From NCBI GenBank assembly GCA_963797335.1, contig CAWCOU010000006.1, forward strand, positions 124,001-188,000: 64,000 nt of DNA, in the 5' to 3' direction. The number at the start of each line of letters is the position of its first letter. The stretch's first letter is position 1. The position numbers were made by a program, and so were the translations under genes. This DNA is from CAWCOU01 sp963797335. GTDB taxonomy: Bacteria > Pseudomonadota > Gammaproteobacteria > JAURND01. This document shows, piece after piece, positions 50,963-60,141 of this stretch. Under the pieces are notes generated by a model. That model was not told the origin of the DNA. It saw only the letters and a list, made by a program, of their open reading frames with translations, and ran no database searches.

Positions 50963-52207
50963 CTAAAGAACACGATTCTCTTCCACTGGCTCTATATCCA
51001 AACCAAAGGCAGCGTGTAGGCTGCGAGCGCCGAGTTCTAAATATTTTTCATCAATAATCACAGATATCTTTATTTCCGATGTCGCAACTAATTGAATATT
51101 TATGCTTTCTCCTGCCAAAGTTTGGAACATTTTGGTCGCCACCCCGGCATGTGAACGCATCCCTACCCCTATCAGTGATAGTTTGGCGATTCTAAAATCT
51201 CCCAGAACCCCTTTTGCGCCCAATTTTTGCACCATATTTTCCATCAAAGCAAAAACATTTTTATAATCATCTCGTTGCACAGTAAAGGTGAAGTCAATTG
51301 TTTTATCGATTCCCGGCACATTTTGAATAATCATATCGACATCAATATTATTCTCACTGACCACAGCCAGGATATGGCTGGCTACGCCGGGCCGGTCAGG
51401 CACACCGCGCAGGGTCAGTTTAGCCTGATTGCGATCAAAAGCGATACCGGATACCAGCGGCTGTTCCATGTTGCGATCTTCGTAGCTAATCAAAGTGCCT
51501 GCCCCTTCAGAAAAGGTGGATAAAACTCGTAATGGAACATTATATTTACCTGCAAATTCCACGGCTCGAATTTGCAATACCTTTGCGCCTAAACTGGCCA
51601 TTTCCAACATCTCTTCAAAGGTGATACGCTCCAAGCGCCGCGCCCTAGGAACCACGCGGGGATCCGTAGTATATACACCATCCACGTCGGTGTAAATTTG
51701 GCATTCATTGGCCTTTAAAGCCGCAGCTAATGCCACGGCAGTGGTGTCAGACCCACCTCGGCCCAAGGTGGTTATATTACCAACGACATCGACTCCTTGA
51801 AACCCCGCTATTACCGGAATAATGCCGGCTTGGAGGTCTTTTTGTAACTTTTCAACCTCCACATGCATGATCCGGGCTTTTTTATGCGCGGTGTTGGTGG
51901 TGATTCGCACTTGTGCGCCGCTATAAGAGCGAGCGGCATAACCTTTATTAATAAGGGTGATACTGAGCAAGGCAATAGCCACTTGTTCACCTGTGGCAAC
52001 CAATGAGTCATACTCTCGCGAATCGGGTTTCTCGCAGATGGCATTGGCCAGATGAATTAATTTATCGGTTTCGCCGTTCATTGCCGAGGAAACGACGACC
52101 ACGTCGTGGCCTTGCATTTTTGCGAGGATAATTTTATTGGCAACATGGTCGATGCGCTCTAGGCTACCTACTGATGTTCCGCCAAATTTTTGTACGATGA
52201 GTGCCAT
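50963..52207 (-). CDS. lysC: Aspartate kinase
   Basis: First step of the lysine, threonine, methionine and diaminopimelate pathway: phosphorylates aspartate. 414 residues, monofunctional with two C-terminal ACT-type domains. The kinase motif KFGGTSVGS is at 7-15, TLGRGGSDTTAVALAAAL near 168-185 binds ATP, and the ACT domain carries GVGMRSHAGVATKMF with the Ser/Thr contact for feedback inhibition. The gene sits between alaS and csrA, as in Pseudomonas, 38 bases after the alaS stop. No homoserine dehydrogenase domain is fused. Confidence 0.95.
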   Translation of the reverse strand: MALIVQKFGGTSVGSLERIDHVANKIILAKMQGHDVVVVSSAMNGETDKLIHLANAICEKPDSREYDSLVATGEQVAIALLSITLINKGYAARSYSGAQVRITTNTAHKKARIMHVEVEKLQKDLQAGIIPVIAGFQGVDVVGNITTLGRGGSDTTAVALAAALKANECQIYTDVDGVYTTDPRVVPRARRLERITFEEMLEMASLGAKVLQIRAVEFAGKYNVPLRVLSTFSEGAGTLISYEDRNMEQPLVSGIAFDRNQAKLTLRGVPDRPGVASHILAVVSENNIDVDMIIQNVPGIDKTIDFTFTVQRDDYKNVFALMENMVQKLGAKGVLGDFRIAKLSLIGVGMRSHAGVATKMFQTLAGESINIQLVATSEIKISVIIDEKYLELGARSLHAAFGLDIEPVEENRVL

Positions 52208-52245
52208 AATGTCCGTTCACAAAAAAATTTGCCTCAGGCAATGCT

Positions 52246-54837
52246 TTAGCTAAGTTTACTGGTTACCCATGCTGCCACGCCCGCTAAAGCTGGTTGCAGG
52301 TGTTCTACTTGTTCCCCACCACCTTGCGCTAAATCAGCCCGGCCGCCGCCTTTACCGCCCAATTGTTGTGCCACAAAACTCACTAGCTCATTGGCCGGAA
52401 AATGCGTTTGACATTCTTTACTAACACCAGCGATGACCTGTGCCTTCTCCGCCTGAATAGTCGCTAATACAACCACCGCTCGAGGTAGTTTCTGCTTTAG
52501 CTGATCCACCAATTGGCGAAGGGTATCGATATTCGCCGCAGGGACAATAGTAGCAATAACTTGGACATCTTGCACTACCGTAGCTGCTGCTATTAAATCA
52601 TCCAATTGGCTGTGGCTCATCTTCTGCTGAAGCTGCTGTAATGATTTTTCTTGGGAACGATTTTTTTCCAGTAATTGCTGTAATTTAGAGGGAGTTTCGC
52701 CAGGTGTGGTTTTCAATAATCCAGCGATCTGCTGCAAATCCTCTTGCATTTGCTCTATCCATAGCAATGCTTTTGCACCGGTAACCGCTTCAATACGCCT
52801 AACGCCAGCAGCGATGCCGGTTTCAGTGGTGATCTTAAATACGCCGATATCACCGGTGCGCGCCACATGGGTGCCACCACATAATTCCACCGAAAACTCC
52901 CCCATGCTTAGCACCCGCACTTCATCGCCGTATTTTTCGCTGAACAGTGCCATCGCACCGCTGGCTTTGGCGCGATCCGCCGTCATGAATTCTGTATGGC
53001 AAGGTAAATTGGCGCGGATTTGTTGATTAACCAACGATTCCACTTCTTTCAGTTCAGCCGCGCTAAGCGGGGCGAAATGGGCGAAATCAAATCGAAGGCG
53101 ATTTTCCTCAACCAAAGATCCTTTTTGCACCACGTGTTCTCCCAGAACCCGTCGCAAGGCGGCATGAAGCAAATGGGTTGCGGAATGGTTGAGCATAATG
53201 CTGTGGCGAGCAGCTGCTACTTCAGCACTCACCTGGGTACCTACTCGAAGCGTGCCCGAGATCAATTGACCGAGGTGCAGGTAAACCAGGCCATTTTTTT
53301 GCGTGTCCGTGACTTGGAAAATACCGCCCTCAAAAAACAATTGGCCCTTATCCCCTACTTGGCCGCCTGACTCCGCATAAAATGGCGTACGATCTAAAAC
53401 GACGCTGGCGGTAGCACCGCTCTCTAATTGTTCGACCAAGGCATTATTCTGTATTAAGTGAGTGACGGTTGCTTCGGCACTCATGATGTCATAGCCGATA
53501 AATTCGGTTTCACCCGGTATGGATAATTCTTCTTTAGCGGCGCCAAATTGACTGGCGGCTTGCGATTTTTGCCTTTGCTTAGCCATTTGCACTTCAAAGC
53601 CGGCGTAATCGAGGGCTAAACCACGCTCTCGGGCAATATCCGCAGTTAAGTCAGGTGGAAATCCATAGGTGTCGTATAAACGAAACAGCACGTCACCCGG
53701 TATGGTTTTATCCGGTAAATTTTCCAACGCGCGTTCCAGCAATTTCATGCCTTGATCCAGAGTTTCGGCAAATTGCTCTTCTTCGTGTTGCAATACTTTT
53801 TCGACTCGTTGTTGAGCTTGGGTTAATTCGGGATAAGCGCCACCCATTTCTTCAGCGAGCGGCTTGACCAAACGATAGAAAAAAGGATTGGGTAAGCCTA
53901 GCTTATAACCGTGACGAATGGCACGCCGAATAATGCGCCTCAATACATAGCCACGCCCCTCGTTGGATGGCGTCACGCCATCGGTAATGAGAAAAGCCGC
54001 TGAACGAATATGATCGGCGATGACGCGCAAAGAGGTATGGGTGTGATCGGTCATTCCCGCCAGGTCAGCAATAGTAGTGATGAGGTGGCGAAAAAGATCA
54101 ATCTCATAATTGTTATGCACCCCTTGCAATACCGCGGCTATCCGCTCAAGGCCCATGCCGGTATCTACCGAGGGTTTGGGCAAAGGAGTCAGGCTGCCAT
54201 CGGCGCTACGGTTATACTGCATAAATACTAAATTCCAGATCTCGATATAGCGATCGCCTTCTTGCTCAGGGCTGCCCGGTGGCCCGCCGGGAATACCTGC
54301 ACCGTGATCGTAAAAAATCTCGGAGCAAGGGCCACAGGGACCGGTATCGCCCATTGCCCAGAAATTATCTTTTTCCCCGCAACGAGAGAAGCGAGTGGGG
54401 TCTACTTTGAGTTCTTTTAACCAAATATCAGCGGCTTCATCGTCGTCTTTAAAAACCGTGACCCATAATTTTTCGGCAGGAATATGTAATACTTGAGTCA
54501 GAAAATTCCAGGCCAGCGTAATCGCCTCGCGCTTGAAATAATCCCCAAAGCTAAAGTTACCCAGCATTTCAAAAAACGTATGATGTCGGGCGGTATAACC
54601 GACATTTTCTAAATCATTATGTTTACCACCTGCGCGTACACAGCGTTGAGAACTGGCGGCACGCTGATACGGCCGCGTTTCCTTGCCCAAAAAAACATCT
54701 TTAAATTGCACCATGCCGGCATTGGTAAATAATAAGCTGGGGTCATCCGCAGGCACTAAAGAGCTGCTACGGACAACGGTGTGCCCTTGTTGTTGAAAAT
54801 AATCTAAGAAATTTTTTCGTAAGTCATTGCTATTCAT
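52246..54837 (-). CDS. alaS: Alanyl-tRNA synthetase
   Basis: 863 residues, normal for bacterial AlaRS. The catalytic N-terminus has the family start RKNFLDYFQQQGHTVVRSSSLVP, motif 2 at VRAGGKHNDLENVGYTARHHT and motif 3 GMGLERIAAVLQG. The editing domain keeps both zinc-site halves, NHSATHLLHAAL and ELCGGTHVARTG; the C-terminal Ala domain ends in QQLGGKGGGRADLAQGGG. I use ATG 54837; its first eight bases overlap the end of recX, and a longer frame would read back into recX. Confidence 0.96.
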   Translation of the reverse strand: MNSNDLRKNFLDYFQQQGHTVVRSSSLVPADDPSLLFTNAGMVQFKDVFLGKETRPYQRAASSQRCVRAGGKHNDLENVGYTARHHTFFEMLGNFSFGDYFKREAITLAWNFLTQVLHIPAEKLWVTVFKDDDEAADIWLKELKVDPTRFSRCGEKDNFWAMGDTGPCGPCSEIFYDHGAGIPGGPPGSPEQEGDRYIEIWNLVFMQYNRSADGSLTPLPKPSVDTGMGLERIAAVLQGVHNNYEIDLFRHLITTIADLAGMTDHTHTSLRVIADHIRSAAFLITDGVTPSNEGRGYVLRRIIRRAIRHGYKLGLPNPFFYRLVKPLAEEMGGAYPELTQAQQRVEKVLQHEEEQFAETLDQGMKLLERALENLPDKTIPGDVLFRLYDTYGFPPDLTADIARERGLALDYAGFEVQMAKQRQKSQAASQFGAAKEELSIPGETEFIGYDIMSAEATVTHLIQNNALVEQLESGATASVVLDRTPFYAESGGQVGDKGQLFFEGGIFQVTDTQKNGLVYLHLGQLISGTLRVGTQVSAEVAAARHSIMLNHSATHLLHAALRRVLGEHVVQKGSLVEENRLRFDFAHFAPLSAAELKEVESLVNQQIRANLPCHTEFMTADRAKASGAMALFSEKYGDEVRVLSMGEFSVELCGGTHVARTGDIGVFKITTETGIAAGVRRIEAVTGAKALLWIEQMQEDLQQIAGLLKTTPGETPSKLQQLLEKNRSQEKSLQQLQQKMSHSQLDDLIAAATVVQDVQVIATIVPAANIDTLRQLVDQLKQKLPRAVVVLATIQAEKAQVIAGVSKECQTHFPANELVSFVAQQLGGKGGGRADLAQGGGEQVEHLQPALAGVAAWVTSKLS

Positions 54838-55294
54838 AGGTAGATGTCCACAGGCGTTGAATTTGCCCGACGCTGAAGCCACGTGATTGGAGAAAGTGTA
54901 ATTGTTGCAGGCGTGCTTTGTCGGTTGTCGGCTTCTTGGCTGCAAATTTTTTTCGCCACAACTGTTCCAGGTTGGTTTGCCAAAATAATTCTTCTTTGGG
55001 TAATGCTTGCGTAATCAAGCTGGCCTCAACGCCCCTATTCCGCAATTCTTGCTGGATTTTTAGGGGGCCGTAACCGCGCTGACTACGGTAATCGATATAA
55101 GTCTGGGTGAAGCGTATATCGCTCAACCAGCCTGCTGTGCTGAATTCATCCAGCAGCGCCGCAGTTTCGGATTCAGGATAGCCCCGAATCCGCAGCTTTT
55201 GCAATAATTCGTGTCGAGAATGCTCACGCCTTGCCAATAAGCGCAAGGCGCAAGCCTTCATCTCGGCCAGCGGTTCAGTGCTGTGTGTTGCCAT
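54830..55294 (-). CDS. recX: Regulatory protein RecX
   Basis: 154 residues, three tandem helical RecX repeats (LRLLARREHSRHELLQKLRIRG, the second with WLSDIRFTQTYIDYRSQRGYGPLKIQQELRNRG). It blocks RecA filament growth. Its start overlaps the recA stop by one base (TAATG), so coupling keeps it in proportion to RecA, and its end overlaps alaS. Confidence 0.93.
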   Translation of the reverse strand: MATHSTEPLAEMKACALRLLARREHSRHELLQKLRIRGYPESETAALLDEFSTAGWLSDIRFTQTYIDYRSQRGYGPLKIQQELRNRGVEASLITQALPKEELFWQTNLEQLWRKKFAAKKPTTDKARLQQLHFLQSRGFSVGQIQRLWTSTYE

Positions 55295-56328
55295 TACTCT
55301 TCCGCTAATTCGACTTCTTCAGTCAGCGAAGGATGGGTTTTTTGCATAGCGCGCGCACGAATTTGCGCTTCCACTTGTGCGGCGATATCCGGATTGTCTT
55401 TGAAGAATTGAGCCGCGTTCTCTTTCCCTTGGCCGATGCGTTTATCACCGTAGCTGTACCAGGCTCCAGATTTTTCAACCAGGCCGTGAATCACGCCCAA
55501 TTCCACCAGTTCACCGGCACGGGAAATGCCTTGGCCGTATAGAATCTCAAAATCGGTTTGTTTAAATGGTGGCGCCACTTTGTTTTTAACCACCTTAACC
55601 CGGGTTTCACTGCCCAGAATTTCATCGCCACGTTTAATGGCACCGGTGCGACGGATATCGAGACGTACCGACGAGTAGAATTTCAAGGCATTACCACCGG
55701 TGGTGGTTTCGGGGTTACCAAACATCACGCCAATCTTCATGCGGATTTGATTGATAAAGATCACCAGGGTATTGGAGCGTTTGATATTGCCGGTCAGTTT
55801 ACGCAATGCTTGCGACATCAGGCGGGCTTGTAAGCCCATGTGCTGATCACCCATCTCACCTTCAATTTCGGCTCGCGGTGTTAAAGCGGCTACGGAGTCA
55901 ACGACGACGACATCCACTGCGCCGGAACGTACCAACATATCGGTGATTTCCAGTGCTTGCTCACCGGTATCTGGCTGCGAGACCAATAGTTCATCGACAT
56001 TCACACCTAACTTCTGTGCATATTGTGGGTCTAAAGCGTGTTCTGCATCCACAAACGCCGCCGTGCCGCCTGCCTTTTGGCATTGGGCAATCACTTGTAA
56101 GGTGAGTGTGGTTTTACCCGAAGATTCCGGGCCGAAGATTTCTACTACCCGCCCCTTGGGCAAGCCACCGACGCCCAAGGCGATATCCAATCCCAGGGAA
56201 CCGGTGGAAATCACTTCGATATCGCGCAAAATACCGGCATCGCCCAGCCGCATTACGGAACCTTTGCCAAATTGGCGCTCAATCTGTCCTAACGCAGCGG
56301 TCAGGGCCTTCTTTTTTTGATCATCCAT
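55294..56328 (-). CDS. recA: Recombinase RecA
   Basis: 344 residues. Walker A is GPESSGKTTL (about 67-76), Walker B is VVVVDSVAAL, and the ALRKLTGNIKRSNTLVIFINQ segment includes the ATP-sensing Gln before loop L2 (GNPETTTGGNALKFYSSVR). The end is acidic. I use ATG 56328, seven bases after AGGA, not the GTG three bases before. The upstream region shows no LexA-type CTG-N10-CAG box, so SOS control in the E. coli manner is not expected. It heads the recA-recX-alaS block. Confidence 0.98.
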   Translation of the reverse strand: MDDQKKKALTAALGQIERQFGKGSVMRLGDAGILRDIEVISTGSLGLDIALGVGGLPKGRVVEIFGPESSGKTTLTLQVIAQCQKAGGTAAFVDAEHALDPQYAQKLGVNVDELLVSQPDTGEQALEITDMLVRSGAVDVVVVDSVAALTPRAEIEGEMGDQHMGLQARLMSQALRKLTGNIKRSNTLVIFINQIRMKIGVMFGNPETTTGGNALKFYSSVRLDIRRTGAIKRGDEILGSETRVKVVKNKVAPPFKQTDFEILYGQGISRAGELVELGVIHGLVEKSGAWYSYGDKRIGQGKENAAQFFKDNPDIAAQVEAQIRARAMQKTHPSLTEEVELAEE

Positions 56329-56449
56329 CACAGCTTCCTCATAGGGGTCATTTGAAAGCGGGTATTATTTCACAAATTTATTGAAAACGTTACCCTGGTG
56401 GAATGGTCATTGCCTGGCGAGTGCGAGCGACCGGCGCATACCCATATAA

Positions 56450-56505
56450 ATATCCTTCTCCCATCCTATAGGGGCTTCCGTTGGTCGCCAGTTGGAGAAG
56501 GATAT
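56450..56505 (-). terminator. Stem-loop after the 563-aa gene
   Basis: ATATCCTTCTCC (56450-56461) and GGAGAAGGATAT (56494-56505) form a perfect 12-base stem with a 32-base loop, beginning five bases after the stop of the 563-residue gene, and are followed on that strand by TTATAT. It probably ends that transcript and separates it from recA. Confidence 0.5.
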
Positions 56506-56509
56506 AATC

Positions 56510-58201
56510 TTATCCCGGAGGTTTTCTCACATTCCGTCGCCTGATGCTTACTTCAGTGCTTGCTCCGGTGAGAGTGGGCCTTAGCCCCTCGGAAAGGAAG
56601 CGCGACGAAGCAAGAGGCTGGGGGCGAGAAGATAGGCTCTTTTGGTCAGACCTCTTTAAATCGCCCATTTCGATACCTTTACCTACCGGCGAATTTTTCT
56701 TTTCCATGGGCGAAATTAAACCACCCGAAACGACACTCATGGCGGAAACGAGAGAATAGCTGGAGGAAGAGGAACGGTGAGCAGTAGAAGCAAAGTCCCC
56801 TTCGGCTGCCGAATAAGAAGGGCCTTGTTCTTTTTCTAAAGGAACAGGATCAGGCCCTTTGGGATAGGTTTTTTTTCTTTGATCTATTTCTGCTAAACAG
56901 GATTTATCTTTCCCCAAAAACCGGTCAAGAGCAGAATAGCGGTTATATTGGTTAACAAGTGCTGTAAATGATTTTATACCTTCGCTCAGCGAGCCTATGG
57001 CATGAGTATCCAACTTTAGGTTAAGAAATTCTGCCAGGCTTCTACTATCTTTGTGGCTTAAATGAATGATCGATCCATTACCTTCTGTTATTTTTTTATC
57101 TTTTTCATCATACTGAATAAAAGGGCCAATACTCTTTATATGGCTGACAATCCCTTTCTTTTTCAGAATGCTTACAGCGTCTTTAGGATTTTTTCCAGTC
57201 AGTAATTTGGCTTCTTCCGGCATTAGCGTATCAATTTTCTCCGCCAGGCATCTAGCCAAATGAGGAGAAAACCACATTTCACACATAAAAATATTTTTAG
57301 AATAATTGGTAAACTCGTCAGTATAAAAACTCCCAAATTCTTTTCCCAAACCAAGGATATTTTTTTTTACATAGTTAGTGTGTTCCTGAAAAGCGACTAT
57401 CGTAGGTTCAGTATTGATTTCGGGGTTTAATATACACTCCATTAAAGTATCCCTGAGCGTTTTACATTTTTTGTAAAACTCACTTACTTCTAGAGTGTTT
57501 ATAGGATATTCATAATGTCCCTGTTTTGAGTCAGGTGTTATCCTTTCTGTGATTAATGAAGCGTTTATCCAAGACCTCTTCGAATGACTATAAACACTAT
57601 AACCAATCGGTAGTGAAAGTGAAGAAGAAATTTCCGCGGTATTTTTTTTAGGAGCGGTACTGGGTGTCGGTATTTCTACACGATCTTCACTGGCAAATAA
57701 AATGAAACATTGCTTCTTTTTATCGAAAAAATAGAGTTCGTATGGAAATAAGCCGCCCTCTTGCAGTTGTTCCAGATGCAACAAAAAACCGTTTAAATAA
57801 AAGAACAAGCCAGGCCCATTCGGCTTTAGATTTAAATAGTTAGAAAATTCTCCGAAAGAGAAAGCAACATCATTAGACTCTTGAAGTAATTTCAGTAATT
57901 CCGAATTATTCTGATCTTGAGTAAACAATTTTAAGCATTCCAGGCGAGCCTTCTTTCCTAAAAATTTATCTACTTCGAGTAATATTTCATACCCATACTC
58001 ATTTCTTTGCTCCAATGGCATTGAAGTTATTCGCTTTTCAACATAGGTCTCTTCTTCCTTAGAAAGCTCTGGTTTTGCCTTGGGAGCAGTCCAAATAAAC
58101 GGGATTTTGTCAAGATCAAGATATCCGTATGTGTCGAGATAGCATTTTACTGGTTTAAGTTCCGGAGAGGTTGATTTGGACTCTGATGCTGTTGATCTCA
58201 T
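56510..58201 (-). CDS. Uncharacterised protein, 563 aa, candidate effector
   Basis: No family recognised. It begins with a polar Ser/Thr-rich stretch (MRSTASESKSTSPEL), then a mixed alpha/beta part of about 430 residues (LNLKPNGPGLFFYLNGFLLH; PYELYFFDKKKQCFILFASE; NYVKKNILGLGKEFGSFY). Residues about 435-555 are low complexity, with long Ser, Pro and charged runs, ending in SIRRRNVRKPPG. No signal peptide or membrane segment. A long disordered tail and a lone position between housekeeping genes fit an acquired effector, but that is inference. The C-terminal end is more basic than is usual for Dot/Icm signals. Confidence 0.65.
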   Translation of the reverse strand: MRSTASESKSTSPELKPVKCYLDTYGYLDLDKIPFIWTAPKAKPELSKEEETYVEKRITSMPLEQRNEYGYEILLEVDKFLGKKARLECLKLFTQDQNNSELLKLLQESNDVAFSFGEFSNYLNLKPNGPGLFFYLNGFLLHLEQLQEGGLFPYELYFFDKKKQCFILFASEDRVEIPTPSTAPKKNTAEISSSLSLPIGYSVYSHSKRSWINASLITERITPDSKQGHYEYPINTLEVSEFYKKCKTLRDTLMECILNPEINTEPTIVAFQEHTNYVKKNILGLGKEFGSFYTDEFTNYSKNIFMCEMWFSPHLARCLAEKIDTLMPEEAKLLTGKNPKDAVSILKKKGIVSHIKSIGPFIQYDEKDKKITEGNGSIIHLSHKDSRSLAEFLNLKLDTHAIGSLSEGIKSFTALVNQYNRYSALDRFLGKDKSCLAEIDQRKKTYPKGPDPVPLEKEQGPSYSAAEGDFASTAHRSSSSSYSLVSAMSVVSGGLISPMEKKNSPVGKGIEMGDLKRSDQKSLSSRPQPLASSRFLSEGLRPTLTGASTEVSIRRRNVRKPPG

Positions 58202-58295
58202 TTACCTTCTCCCTAATTATAATTATTTATGAGGGGCATTCTCTCAATTTGAGAGGCAATTCAAATTCCATGTACCTGGTATTAAGCGGAATAGC

Positions 58296-58324
58296 TGTAC
58301 ATTTTAGGAATTTTTTGGTAAAAT
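58296..58324 (+). promoter_or_regulatory. Likely promoter of the leu operon
   Basis: TGTACA (58296-58301), 17 bases, TAAAAT (58319-58324). Transcription would start near 58331, about 20 bases before the leader-peptide ATG. Confidence 0.45.
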
Positions 58325-58352
58325 ACAAGCACGATATTATTGAGGTGTTCCC

Positions 58353-58430
58353 ATGTCCATTACTTACATAACTTCTATAAAGACATTAACATCCCACCTT
58401 CTTACCTCCCTCCATCTCCTTAGTCTTTAA
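58353..58430 (+). CDS. leuL: Leucine leader peptide (leu operon attenuation)
   Basis: A 25-codon open frame, too short for usual gene finding, starts with ATG 58353 behind TGAGGTG at five bases. Its second half reads TLTSHLLTSLHLLSL: seven leucines in the last 15 residues, of them six as CTT/CTC and one as TTA. It ends 111 bases before leuA. A run of leucine codons at this place is the hallmark of the leu leader peptide, whose slow translation when charged leucyl-tRNA is scarce lets the polymerase read into leuACDB. The hairpin following is described separately. I regard this as a good candidate although it is seen by codon content alone. Confidence 0.7.
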   Translation: MSITYITSIKTLTSHLLTSLHLLSL

Positions 58431-58474
58431 AGCCCAACAACTACCTATAATTAGCAAATATAATTCATTGAGTC

Positions 58475-58499
58475 CATTATCGGGCAATGCGATAATGGT
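58475..58499 (+). promoter_or_regulatory. Leader hairpin upstream of leuA
   Basis: CCATTATCG (58475-58483) pairs with CGATAATGG (58491-58499) around a seven-base loop, followed by TCAAATTT. It lies between the leader peptide and leuA, where an attenuator is expected. The T run is poor, so termination strength is doubtful. Confidence 0.45.
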
Positions 58500-58541
58500 C
58501 AAATTTCCAAGCGACTGAGCGCAGTTTACAGGGGTCTGCCT

Positions 58542-60140
58542 ATGACAAACCAACCCATTATTATTTTCGATACCACGTTAAGAGACGGTCAACAATGCCC
58601 AGGGGCGGGCATGTCTTTCGACAACAACCTGGAATACGCCCGTTTAGCCGCAGAGGCGGGAATTGATGTGCTGGAAGCTGGTTTTCCTGCCGCCAGTCAA
58701 ACGGATTTTATGATTGTTAATACGATCGCCCAAGAGCTCAGCGGCAAAACCGATGCCCCTATTATCGCCGGATTATGCCAAACCCGCGAAAAGCAAGTTG
58801 AGATAACCATCAATGCTCTTCAGCCCGCTGTGGCGCATCGAAAAGGCAGACTGCATATCTATTTACCGGTCGATCCGCAGTTGATGCAGGATTCCTTAGG
58901 CCAGCATGCCATCAACAAAGAACAAATTTTGAAGGATATATATCAACTCATCAAGCAAGCTTGCGATGCCGGGTTAGAAGTAGAATTTAGCGCCGAAGGT
59001 TATTCTCGAGTAAGGCAAAACTTTGATTTTGCCACCGACACTTTTCGCGCTGCCGTCAGTGGCGGCGCCACTATTCTTAACTGCCCAGATACGATCGGAG
59101 GTGCTTGCAAATTACAAGGAGCTGATTATTTTGTCGAGCACATGAATCAACACGCCGCTATTATTCGTAAAGAATTTCCCGACAAAGTCATTACCTGGTC
59201 TGCGCACTGCCATAATGATTTCGGCTTGGCTTTGGACAATACCATGAACGCCGTATTTTTTGGACCAGCAACTCAGGTCGAAGGTTGTATCAATGGTATC
59301 GGTGAACGAGCCGGGAATGTCGCTCTCGAACAGTGCATTATGTATATTAAAAATTTTGGCGCCTTAGGAAATGGTGAGCACACATTTTCCACACGGGTGA
59401 ACACGGCGAAATTAAAACCCCTCTCCGATTTTGTGCATCGCTATATGCTGCCACGCCAACCCCATTGGCCGATCACAGGCGATAATGCTGCAAAACATAC
59501 TTCTGGCGGCCATACTAATGCGGTGATTAAAAACCCGCTCGCCTACCAGCCATTTGACCCTTTAGAAGTAGGTAATGAAATTACTTTATCATTTGGACCA
59601 TTAAGCGGCGGTAACCATGCCAAGGTAATTATTGAGCAGTTTGGCTATCGTTGTGATGAAAATGAAAAGGCCAGCATTGCGCAATTTATCAAAGATTTTT
59701 ATGCCGATCGCCGCAAAGGCATCACCGATCCTGAATTATTACAAGCGTACTTGTATTTCCGCCAGCCCATTAAATGCACCGCATTTGACTACGCAAGAAA
59801 TGGCAACGCGACGACGATAAAAATTTCCGGCGCATTTTTTAATCATGACCAAGGGCTTGAGCTGAGCAGTACCAGCGGCGACTCCTCGCTGGCTATATTG
59901 CATAAGGCCATAGAACAGTACTTCCCACACTTTGCGATTGATAGTTATCACAGCCAAGCCGCTACCAAAGGTATCGAAAGCTTGTGCACTAGCAAAATTA
60001 CCATTCGTAATGAAGGGGGTGAATTTTTTAGTGGCGCTGGCGAAGACCTAGATATCGAGATTTCTGCCTTAAAAGCCTTGGTGATGGCGGTCAATTCCGC
60101 TTTCATCCATCAGCATTATCGGTTATCCACAGAGGTTTGA
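58542..60140 (+). CDS. leuA: 2-isopropylmalate synthase
   Basis: First committed step of leucine synthesis: condenses acetyl-CoA with 2-oxoisovalerate. 532 residues. The metal site is at DTTLRDGQQCPGAGMSF (about 10-26), the second signature at WSAHCHNDFGLALDNTMNAV (with the two metal histidines), and GGCINGIGERAGN-like motif follows. The C-terminal 150 residues form the leucine-feedback domain. AGGGG precedes the ATG. The leader peptide upstream suggests leucine-sensitive expression. Confidence 0.95.
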   Translation: MTNQPIIIFDTTLRDGQQCPGAGMSFDNNLEYARLAAEAGIDVLEAGFPAASQTDFMIVNTIAQELSGKTDAPIIAGLCQTREKQVEITINALQPAVAHRKGRLHIYLPVDPQLMQDSLGQHAINKEQILKDIYQLIKQACDAGLEVEFSAEGYSRVRQNFDFATDTFRAAVSGGATILNCPDTIGGACKLQGADYFVEHMNQHAAIIRKEFPDKVITWSAHCHNDFGLALDNTMNAVFFGPATQVEGCINGIGERAGNVALEQCIMYIKNFGALGNGEHTFSTRVNTAKLKPLSDFVHRYMLPRQPHWPITGDNAAKHTSGGHTNAVIKNPLAYQPFDPLEVGNEITLSFGPLSGGNHAKVIIEQFGYRCDENEKASIAQFIKDFYADRRKGITDPELLQAYLYFRQPIKCTAFDYARNGNATTIKISGAFFNHDQGLELSSTSGDSSLAILHKAIEQYFPHFAIDSYHSQAATKGIESLCTSKITIRNEGGEFFSGAGEDLDIEISALKALVMAVNSAFIHQHYRLSTEV

Positions 60141-60141
60141 T

